Shown one piece after another: positions 56,264 to 64,000 of a stretch of DNA of 64,000 nucleotides. The notes beneath the pieces were generated by a model that was not told the origin of the DNA, ran no database searches, and saw only the letters and a list, made by a program, of their open reading frames with translations. A program made the translations under genes and the position numbers. Numbering within the stretch: position 1 is the stretch's first letter; each line of letters begins with the position of its first letter. Origin of the DNA: Aedes albopictus. Lineage: Eukaryota > Arthropoda > Insecta > Diptera > Culicidae. The DNA is taken from NCBI RefSeq assembly GCF_035046485.1, contig NC_085137.1, forward strand, positions 135,164,703 to 135,228,702, given 5' to 3'.

Positions 56264-57597
56264 AATAATAATAATATTAATAATAATAGTTCGGTTTGAC
56301 AAAATGCATACGTTTTGGATTGATAATATAATTTTTATGGGAGTTAGGTCTGTCCAATCCTGCAACTTGTTAGGACCAAATATACTATATTAACAATATA
56401 GGTCACTCTTACGATTTTTTGGCGACTCCTTTTTAGTGAATGTGTCGCCACCAAGCGGCAGAAGAGGTACTACTACACACTCAATGCATGCGCCATCCAA
56501 ATGACGTTTATTCTGTCAAGCTGTCATTGCATGATGGGGATGCCCATTTATTCCTAAACAATCGATTAAACAATAATCGATTTTATTTTTCAACTACTCA
56601 AATTAGAAAAATAAAATATTTATTAGCTCAACATTTTCTGGCGTGCTAAACTAACTTTATCAGAATCTGAACCTCCTCTTACTTTTCTGTTCGCATTTCC
56701 ACATGTATTTTTAGAGCACTCTCTACCGAATTTATAATAAACTAGCTGTCCCCGGCAAACTTTGTCTTGCACACTGTGTTTTTTTGTTCTTGAATTTGCG
56801 GAGAAATTTTGATCAGAATCAAATTGAAAATGGACGGAAACGACAATTCTCGTCATTTTCTACCAATTACAAGCTAATTTGATAAGACAAATCAAGAATT
56901 TAGGCTTGTTGAACAGGTAGATTTAAGGTTAAGAATCGCCACTGAATAAACGGATGCTGCCTTTATAGCTTAAAGTGCCCAACACAGGACCCTCTACCTA
57001 ATTGGTCTCACACCCCAACTTTAACTTATTAAAGCCGAATACTTGAAGTACGACTTGACATGAACTGAAGCACATTGTAAAATGAAAAGAAAACACGAAT
57101 GAACTAATCCCAGAATCACTTTCTTGAATTTTGCCGTTCTTATTATCGTGTATAAAGTTTTATAAAATCTAGCTTGACCTCTACATAGAATTTCTGTGTT
57201 CGATGTCACGAAAAGTTTTGATAATAAAACTCACATTCCCATGAAGTCTACGGGTGACTTCCAAATTATATACGTTTCTTTACAAAGATACGTCCAGAAA
57301 CGACGAGAAAATGCTTTGTCAACGAAAACATGTTCACTTTTTTAACACCAACCTAAAATGGATTATTGAATTAAAAGTAATTGTCCTGGCCAACACTGTA
57401 GACACGTTTTTATATGTAGTTCTATAAAAAAATAATCTGAAAAATAGTTCAAAGTTGTCAGGGTTTTCTCGTATACTTCTCTGGCCGATTTTTTTATTCT
57501 TATTTTTATCAAACTTACACACTTTGAGTGCAGGCATCGTCGTGAAAGATATAATAACCACCCAAGTAATAGAACTAGCTGAATAACAGTTTCTTAA

Positions 57598-57712
57598 CCC
57601 TCGAGCAGTCGCGTCTTTGATTACCTGCAGCGACGCCGCGCTCACGCTGTGTACCACATGCGTGCATTTTTCATGGTGCGTGTACTCAGTACACGACGCG
57701 ACCACTCCCGGG
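57598..57712. mobile_element. 115-bp CpG-rich TTAA-flanked MITE
   Basis: Ends CCCTCGAGCAGTCGCGTC and GACGCGACCACTCCCGGG (14 of 18 paired) between TTAA at 57594-57597 and 57713-57716. Much richer in CpG than its surroundings. piggyBac-like by target and CCC tip. Confidence 0.8.
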
Positions 57713-57955
57713 TTAAGCTAAAGTTTGCTTAGGAGAAGTTTGTTCCACTCTTGTACAACACAAATGTTTGTTGGGCATTTAACGCGTTATCGAGCTCCAC
57801 GAGTCTGAAAACCACATATCCGATCCAAATTGCGACATGCAAATATAATTTCTCACGTTTCGTACCTTCCATAGCCCGTAGGGTCTAGCTGCAACGATCG
57901 ATTTTCCAAACTACCAAGAAATATGATCAATAGTTGAATGATCTCTTGGTAAAGT

Positions 57956-58218
57956 CACAGACAAACAGACGTAACAGCTTCAACGATTTTCATGGAAATC
58001 CATCGCTCAGTTCACACTACCATCACCTGGCGGAAAAGTTGCACGAATCACTGTGTTGTGCCATATCGTCAACAGAAGGCGCTAGTGTGAAACGCCAAAC
58101 GCATAGAAAAACGATGCGCGCGCCTCTGGTCGTGAAATCCACAACTATAAAAATTTAAAATGATCGTTAAAAGCGTGGTCGATGGAAATTTCGCAAGTGT
58201 TACGTCTGTTTGTCTGTG
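57956..58218. mobile_element. 7-bp-duplication MITE, second copy
   Basis: Ends CACAGACAAACAGACGTAAC and its complement are identical to those of 15796-16048, flanked by GTAAAGT (57949-57955 and 58219-58225). Length 263 bp; the interiors of the two copies differ substantially. Confidence 0.93.
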
Positions 58219-58282
58219 GTAAAGTCCTGGTATGACTAGGAAAAGTACAGTATTTTGAACAACAACAATAGGGTATTTAAAC

Positions 58283-58551
58283 CACCGACGAACCGACGTG
58301 ACAGCTAGAACGAATAAATTCAAATTTGTTGTCCGCGACGCCATGATGAAAAATAGCCGAACAATATCGCCACCTCTACAACGGCTCGCGATGATTTGAT
58401 AGCTCGACACCAAACCCCCGTGTGTTCATATAGGAAACGGTTCGCGTCTGTGCTGATTTGACAGAAGCGATCGCTCGCTTCGCTGGTCGACCGTTAAATT
58501 AGGGGGGGACAGTTTTGGATCGCCACTGACTGTCACGTCGGTTCGTCGGTG
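58283..58551. mobile_element. 7-bp-duplication MITE, related subfamily
   Basis: Ends CACCGACGAACCGACGTGAC and its complement differ from the other subfamily at four positions, arranged regularly. Flanked by TTTAAAC (58276-58282 and 58552-58558); the next bases differ, so the duplication is 7 bp. Length 269 bp, non-coding. Confidence 0.92.
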
Positions 58552-59170
58552 TTTAAACACTGTCAAAAGTACGACTCCATCAAGGCGCAGCATTGGTAAA
58601 GTTAACTTTTTTCACTGCTCCATAGAAATACAAACGAGCCATTTCTGTACAGAAAAGTAAATTCTCTTCCAGATGCGTCTACAACACATTATACGATCAA
58701 ATAGAGGAGCTTTAATCCGATGAATGTCAGCATGGGCATCAAGAATGATGATATTAAAAGCCATTGTCAAAAGAAAATAACAACCACCAGGGAAAAATAT
58801 AAGTTAACTTTGAGGATGGAAAATTAAAATTATGATGTTAAACGATTTCGGTGTCGTTACAATGAGGGAGCATTCAAATTCTTCTATAGATGTATTCCTA
58901 GATGTCATCTAATGGAATTTTGTTTTGTTGGCGTATATTTTAAATCGATTATATATTAATCGATTATTTGGGAACAAAAAACTTCAACACCCCTAAGATC
59001 TTTTTCAAGAAATGTCGCATTGTACGGTAAACTAAAATTGATCAAAATACATTTATTGACTTTTTCTGACAACAGGTGGTGCTGAAATCATTCGCTAACG
59101 GTGTCTCCATGTCGTTGTATGTAAAAACATGAAGTGACCTATATTGTTAATATAGTATATTTGTTAGGAC

Positions 59171-60528
59171 CCTCTACTCATGATGGTCTTTCTACTATCT
59201 ATTTAAATGCTGGCTTGATTTTTTTAAGAAAAGTCGATCAATAATCATTCGAAAATTGTTGGAATGAACCATTTATTTTTATACCTATCATAGTTTTGTA
59301 TTAAATAATAAATTGATGCACAATATTCGCAAAATCCATTTGCAACAAGACGGAAGCGCCGAAAGCGCGCACAGCAATATATTCTAGGCCTGACCTGATA
59401 GCAATACACATGGATGGACTGATCGCCAGGGCAAACCAGCGACTGCGAAACAACATTGCTGTGTTTATGCGCGTGATGATGATAGCCATTTCATTGTGTT
59501 TGTACCGCTGCTGCTGATGGGAGCCGATATTATTTTGTTTGTGTTGTGTTCGAAACAAAATCTGTCAAAAGTGAGATGATTTTTTCCGCGGTGATTTGAG
59601 GTTCGACGCCGATGGTGCAGGAGGTGAATCAGTGAGTGAACCAGACACAGGCTAGCTCATGGCTCACAACTTTTTTTATTGTGGTTTCCTCCCTCCAACC
59701 TCTCCCGGGCTGTCATGAAAAATAACTTTTGATAGAAGGAAAATGATTCACTTCATGCGATGAATAAATAATTATCTAGAACACACGTCAAAGGGTGCAA
59801 CCCTTCCGCCCAACCCCACTTTACACCATGTTCATGTGTTCATAGGGGAGTGGGTGCCCAAGGGATGTTATCATTTTTCTCGGGAATTATCCCATTACTC
59901 ACTTGGACTTCCTGGTTAGTTCCGCAAGATACAGTTGTTGCTGCTGCGCTACTGGACTTTCGACCGGATCAATGTGTTAGTTTTCTCTCTTTTTATTTGA
60001 AGGTTGCGAGAAATGGCCTCCTGTAGAATGTTTCGTGGGTTGATCCCCGTCGTCGTGTGTCACGATTACTGCACTGATCCTGATGCGGACGAAGGAAAGG
60101 CCTACACACTGTACACTGGCCACCTCGTATCAATCCAACCAATATAACACTTTTCAACACTTTCCCACACCGATTCACACCGAAGTGTCCGCAATTCTAC
60201 CGATCGCCACTAATCTCGAGCACCGTAATTCCGCACGGACAACCGAAAAGCGAAGAATCCGAATCCGTTTCGGTAGCGTCTGCTAAAGTGACAAAAATTT
60301 CACACTCTTTCTTCTTCTCGCTCGTCGACGACGACGTCGATGGAGTTTGCTTTCCTCTCCACATGCACAGTAGGTAGTAGTCGAATCGGGTTGCTTCTCA
60401 CATTCACATAATCATACGCGCGGCGTTTCCAATGTACAATATTTTCAAACAGTGGAAATTTAAAATTTAAGTCAACTGAGAATTTGAACCAACGCTCAAA
60501 GTTGGGAAAAAATCGAATCATCCCCATA
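59171..60528. other. Intergenic DNA, possibly promoter-like, nothing firmly recognised
   Basis: No clear repeat ends or protein domains. The 59580-60300 part is GC-richer with CTGCTGCTG and GTCGTCG words and might be a 5' untranslated or promoter region of a gene outside, but no exon can be defended. Confidence 0.35.
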
Positions 60529-60695
60529 TTTTTTTATCTGTATTAACGAGATTTTTAGCCCAAGGCTAGTTCATCTCGAGACCCACGCTTTACTTCCCTT
60601 CCGAAGCAAGAACTCACATTTTGCGAATTTGACGGGAGTGGGGTTCGATCCCAGATCCTCGACGTGATAGTCACGTGCTTTAACCATCACACAAC
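60529..60695 (-). mobile_element. tRNA-derived SINE, minus strand, slightly 5'-truncated
   Basis: The complement matches the SINE at 17798: TGTGATGGTT, B box GATCGAACCC, body CTTCGGAAGGGAAG, 3' end GGCTAAAAATCTCGTTAATA, and an A-rich tail (T-run on the plus strand at 60528-60536). The first ~15 bp of the full-length copies are missing. Confidence 0.85.
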
Positions 60696-60717
60696 AATAT
60701 TTTCATTTTTTAGTTTT

Positions 60718-60808
60718 GCATTAACGACATTCTAGCCCTAGGCTAGTTGATCTAGGATCAGTTCCTCGATGTGAAAGACATCTGTCCGTTACACCAGCTC
60801 CACTCTAT
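60718..60808 (-). mobile_element. Internally deleted SINE copy, minus strand
   Basis: Carries the 3' end (CATTAACGACATTCTAGCCC, then TAGGCTAGTTGATCT on the plus strand) joined to a 5' tRNA-like part ending GGTGT..GCTCCAC-like, without the central body. It may be a related, shorter SINE type. Confidence 0.6.
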
Positions 60809-61674
60809 CACTAAGAGGAAACATCATCGTTTATCTATAACTCAAAAGCAGCGTTTCCGCTGAAATACAACCAATGTTAGTGAAACATTCTCACTGCACT
60901 TTACTCACTATACGGTTAACAGTGAAACCATTTTTAATGACGTTTTTAAGATTTAGACAAAGAAAACTGCTTTCTAATAATTGATGATTGCTGAATACTG
61001 AATGGTGGTTTGAGCCGTAATTCTACCATCACAATATTTGAATTTCAAGTAAAACAGCAATGGATTCTGTGATACCCGGATTTGGATGACTATGCCTTTA
61101 GGCTGAACTTGAGAGGGTGAACATCTAAAACGGATTAATTCTTTACATTTCACAAAAATAAGTTACTTTGGTTCGCTTTTCGGTGAAATTTATGGGAAAG
61201 TGGCATCCCTAGAAATGAAAAGTTCATCAGAACGTTCATTTTTAGAGATGCCTTAAAAGAACGGATGTAACATGAAGCGAAAAAAAAAGTCTTATTGAAC
61301 AAATAAATATTAATTGAAGATGGCTTAATTAAAATGCTTAATTTAAAATAATGAAAACTGTTATAAAAAAATCTATAAAAAAGCACCGCAAAACAGGCGA
61401 TCTGTGTATGGCACTTGCCAGTTTGAAGTGTGGGAGCTCGTTCGAAGAATGTGACGTCATAAATGTTCACACTAGTGAACACTTTTGGTTGTGTGTGACT
61501 TTTGTTGTGATCATGAATAAACTGCTCTGCAACATTCATACAACACGCGATGAACGATGCATGCAACCAAAATGAATTCATTGCGACATCAATCCGGCAC
61601 ACCGCAGAAGAAATGGGTAAAATGCGTTTTTTAAAAAAATTGTCGTCGCGGTTGAAACCCGAAGTTACCCCACA
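60809..61674. other. Intergenic DNA with a tiny hairpin element at 61202-61252
   Basis: GGCATCCCTAGAAATGAA (61202) faces TTCATTTTTAGAGATGCC (61252), 16 of 18 paired, third member of the tiny hairpin family. A 247-codon minus-strand frame (61150-61893) crosses this hairpin and the one at 61718 and has no recognised domain; I do not call it a gene. Confidence 0.5.
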
Positions 61675-61809
61675 CGCAACAACCGCCTTTTCTCCAAATC
61701 CATACGGAAAACCTAACGTCGGACATAGTGCGCTGAACAGCGGACCTGGTCCTCTGTCCAGCGCACTATGTCCGACAAACGGTTTAGGAGAAAACCCAAT
61801 TTTCGCGTG
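61675..61809. repeat. Strong inverted repeat with perfect 18-bp inner stem
   Basis: GTCGGACATAGTGCGCTG (61718-61735) is followed by its perfect complement (61759-61776) around a 23-nt loop that itself contains GGACCTGGTCC. Outer words (CCGCCTTTTCTCC against GGAGAAAACC) extend the symmetry to about 135 bp. Probably a small MITE. Confidence 0.75.
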
Positions 61810-61855
61810 TCGAAAATTCCGATTTTCAACTTTACGAACAATAATAATAGTGTTC

Positions 61856-62118
61856 CATTTCAGGACAAACATTTCAATAGGTCCTATCTGCATTTGAGAG
61901 GCTCTCTTAGTTCACTTTCTCTTTCAATTATTGCAATGTAATGATACACTTTTCAACTACTTTTGCAGTACAAATCAAAAGACGATTGTTTTGACCATCG
62001 TTCCGTGCAAGGAGACAATCATAATTCAAATAAACAGCTGAGATATTAACGAAAGAGAGGAAAACCAAATAGAGCCTCTCTTCTGTAGATTTGACCTTTA
62101 GACATGTTTGGCCTGATT
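61856..62118. mobile_element. MITE with TCAGGCCAAACAT-type ends, copy 2, inverted
   Basis: Inverted counterpart of 55431-55689: AGGACAAACATTTCAATAGG at the left and GACATGTTTGGCCTGA at the right, with the shared interior TGCAGTACAAATCA, AACAGCTGAGATATTAACGA and GAGAGCCTC/GAGGCTCTC words. Confidence 0.82.
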
Positions 62119-62164
62119 GAAGTTTTTGGTTGTGGTAGTTGCACACTCAATCCTGTATTGCTTG

Positions 62165-62325
62165 TTCAGCACTTTTTTGACGAAAATAGAACAGCAGAAC
62201 TATTTCGGTAGCTTCGGAAATCGATTTTACTGAAGCTCGGTACACCAACTGTCAAAACCTGGTGCAAAAGGTAAACAATGCAGTATAGCTGTATACAGCT
62301 GTTCTATTTTCGTCAAAAATTTACC
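62165..62325. repeat. Inverted repeat (TTTTTGACGAAAATAGAACAG)
   Basis: TTTTGACGAAAATAGAACAG near 62167 faces CTGTTCTATTTTCGTCAAAA near 62298-62317. The spacer contains GGTAC and CAGCTGTATACAGCTG-like palindromes. Probably a MITE; flanking duplication not resolved. Confidence 0.65.
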
Positions 62326-62345
62326 GAACACGGTATTCCAAATTA

Positions 62346-62650
62346 ATGTCATTTTCGTTTTTGTGGCGGTGCTACACCACTTCGTGCTACACTTTTCACA
62401 GAAAAAACGAACATTTTCGGTGCAGTTGCGTTGGTGTGCGTGAATAAAAACCAAAATATTTACAACTTTGCAAATGCTGATTGGTGGACACGGTGCGCAC
62501 CTGCTACACTCTCGAATTTTTGAGTGCTGCACTATCTTGAACGGTGCAGAAAAAGTGCTACACCGGAGTAGCACGAAAATCAAAAACGAACATTTTCGGT
62601 GCAAAAGTGCTGCACCGGTGTAGCACCACCGTAAAAACGAAAACGACATA
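62346..62650. mobile_element. ~300-bp MITE (ATGTCATTTTCGTTTTT ends)
   Basis: ATGTCATTTTCGTTTTTGTG faces AAAAACGAAAACGACAT, and both arms continue with GGTGGTGCTACACC-like words; CGAACATTTTCGGTGCA occurs twice in the interior. Non-coding. Confidence 0.75.
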
Positions 62651-62697
62651 AGTGTGTGTCATTTCAAGAATCATTGTAGTATTCTCCGTTCCTTGCT

Positions 62698-62805
62698 TCT
62701 TCAACAACACAGGAAGTTTTGCTCCAACAGCATCAAATTGGGCAAGAAATCATAATATCCGCGTTCTTTGCACCATTTCATTGCAAAAACCAAGGGGAAT
62801 TACAC
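62698..62805. mobile_element. Right half of the 32085-family MITE
   Basis: TTCAACAACACAGGAAGTTTT through CAGCATCAAATTGGGCAAGA and TTTGCACCATTTCATTGCA matches the right arm of 32085-32446. The left arm is absent. Confidence 0.75.
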
Positions 62806-63155
62806 ATCCTTTTCTAACTGGGAAACCCGCATTTATCCGTTCCTAACCGTCGCTAACCACTGCTAACTGAGCAGCAGTTAGAATTATTTGTATTTGTATT
62901 TATAAGTTACACGTAAACCCGGTGGGTAAACCTTTTGTCAGGTCAAGGAAGCTTTCTGAGAAAATTACATTGTATCACACTTAGACTAGAAAACCGAACT
63001 CGGTTCAATTTGGAAAGAACTTAATCGGTTGCACAATTTCAACCGAGACATTCGTTAAAAACTTGCATTTTGACATAAGGACACCCGTTTTAACCGAACT
63101 GACGGTTGTATTGACATTAGTTTGACAGATTCATTACCGAGTGATTGGTTAAGTA
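62806..63155. other. Short intergenic stretch
   Basis: Contains several AACCGA/TCGGTT words (AACTCGGTT, AACCGAACTGACGG) that may be a degenerate inverted repeat around 62990-63200. No gene seen. Confidence 0.4.
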
Positions 63156-63189
63156 GTGATATTAGGGAATTCGATTAACTCTACCGAAA

Positions 63190-64000
63190 AAACTCGGTTA
63201 TACACAGCACTCTGCCCAAGACTCGCCGACGCGATTGCGGACCTGCGCCGCGCCTGCCTACGGGCTAGGCGGCGGATGCAGCGAGCACGATCAGAGGAAG
63301 AGCGAAACGAACGGCGGGTGGTGTTCGCCGCTGCAAAAGCCGCGCTTAAGACCGAGATAAGAGCAAGCAAAAAGGCCTGCTTTGAGGGTCTCTGTCAGAG
63401 CGCCAATACGAACCCGTCGGGTGACGCCTACAGGATCGTGAGGCCAAGACGAGAGGTGTGATGGCTCCTACAGAGCAATCTCCAGAGATGTTGGAGGGGA
63501 TCATTGGAGGACTTTTTCCGCGTCATGATCCTAGTCCTTGGCCTCCTTTCGTAGGACAACCGGGGACTGGGGCTGGTGATGAGGAGAGGGTCAATGATGT
63601 GGAACTTGCGGGGATAGCTAAGTCCCTTAGCGTAGGTAAGGCCCCAGGTCCGGACGGAGTTCCGAACCTGGCCTTAAAAGTAGCTATTGCAGAGGCTCCC
63701 GAGATGTTCAGGTCTGCTATGCAGAAATTCCTGGACGAGGGAGTTTTCCCAGAAGCTTGGAAGAGGCAGAGCCTAGTACTATTGCCAAAGGCGGGGAAAC
63801 CACCCGGAGACCCGTCGGCATATAGACCAATATGCTTGATTGACACGGCGGGGAAGGTGCTCGAAAAGATCATCCTCAATAGAATGTTGAGCTTCACCGA
63901 GGGCGAAAATGGTCTTTCGAACAACCAGTACGGCTTCCGGAAGGGGAGGTACACCGTAGACGCTATCTTGTCGGTTACAAAAACCGCCGAGAAAGCACTC
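63190..64000 (+). pseudogene. R1-clade non-LTR retrotransposon, N-terminal part of the reverse transcriptase, running off the window
   Basis: The plus strand encodes a basic linker (RRACLRARRRMQRA, ALKTEIRASKKACFEGLC) and, after a 1-nt shift near 63431, the R1-type RT start: KAPGPDGVPNLALK, SLVLLPKAGKPPG, YRPICLIDTAGKVLEKIIL and NQYGFRKG, open to the last base. These phrases are typical of R1/TRAS/SART-like LINEs. The endonuclease is not seen upstream, so the element is 5'-truncated near 63190. The rest lies beyond the window. Confidence 0.9.

Larger units (their letters stand above)
56377..59163. mobile_element. 2.8-kb element with 31-bp terminal inverted repeats and 7-bp target duplication
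   Basis: Both ends begin CAAATATACTATATTAACAA read inward and match for 31 bp. TTAGGAC stands outside both (56370-56376 and 59164-59170); because the next base is C on each side an 8-bp reading is possible with asymmetric ends. Subterminal inverted words also match: TTCCTAAACAATCGATTAA (56551) against TTAATCGATTATTTGGGAA (58956). No transposase is recognised, so it is non-autonomous. It contains three nested MITEs. A 31-bp terminal repeat is also the length in Drosophila P, but the sequence differs; superfamily unassigned. Confidence 0.85.

Noticed and set aside
61150..61893. 247-codon minus-strand frame
   Set aside because: Runs through a tiny hairpin element and a perfect inverted repeat, has no recognisable domain, and an overlapping plus-strand frame is also open; most likely chance.

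Overview
This window is almost certainly nuclear DNA of a culicine mosquito, most likely Aedes. It holds 5'-truncated RTE- and R1-clade non-LTR retrotransposons, several tRNA-derived SINE copies of one family, and more than twenty fold-back MITEs with TA, TTAA, TAA, 7-bp or 8-bp target duplications. Host genes are very sparse. The species assignment is inference from this repeat spectrum; no host protein identifies it.

Only one ordinary host gene is well supported: a two-exon gene at 35.15-36.6 kb for a secreted 241-residue proline-rich protein, with a TATA box, a 70-bp intron and a clear signal peptide. No functional RNA gene was found; the three tRNA-like stretches are decayed or sit inside repeats.

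Layout. 0.2-3 kb: a complete hAT element (8-bp duplications, 13-bp terminal repeats) whose transposase frame is cut by two stops. 3-9.4 kb: unrecognised intergenic DNA. 9.4-12.3 kb: degenerate short-unit array A, then a SINE. 12.8-15.3 kb: intergenic. 15.3-17.4 kb: five MITEs in a row, one with a tRNA-Thr-like core, one with a 7-bp target duplication. 17.4-19.9 kb: a CTCTGAAAC-type degenerate array carrying nested insertions. 19.9-23.5 kb: two decayed RTE elements. 24.9-28.4 kb: an hAT-type MITE, a Harbinger-type MITE and a ~290-bp tandem repeat. 28.5-31.1 kb: a longer RTE element with a MITE exactly inside reverse-transcriptase motif A. 31.3-34.3 kb: tandem repeat and MITEs. 35-36.6 kb: the host gene. 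36.9-39.1 kb: a chain of adjacent MITEs.

39.456-52.089 kb is the most remarkable object: a 12.6-kb block bounded by 17-bp terminal inverted repeats and a perfect 8-bp duplication (ACGAGATA), filled with two kinds of satellite-like DNA (TGCACCAT-type outside, a 12-bp GGAATTCCTGGA-type inside). Within it a nearly perfect 3.4-kb palindrome is explained by two template switches nucleated at a fold-back MITE. 52.3-56.1 kb: MITEs and degenerate array B (homologous to A). 56.377-59.163 kb: a 2.8-kb element with 31-bp terminal repeats, containing three nested MITEs, two of which share terminal repeats and 7-bp duplications with the one at 15.8 kb. 60.5-63.1 kb: SINEs and MITEs. 63.2 kb to the end: the start of an R1-clade retrotransposon that runs off the window.

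Most long reading frames at 42-51 kb are artefacts: a 12-bp monomer is a multiple of three, so it stays open in several frames on both strands.
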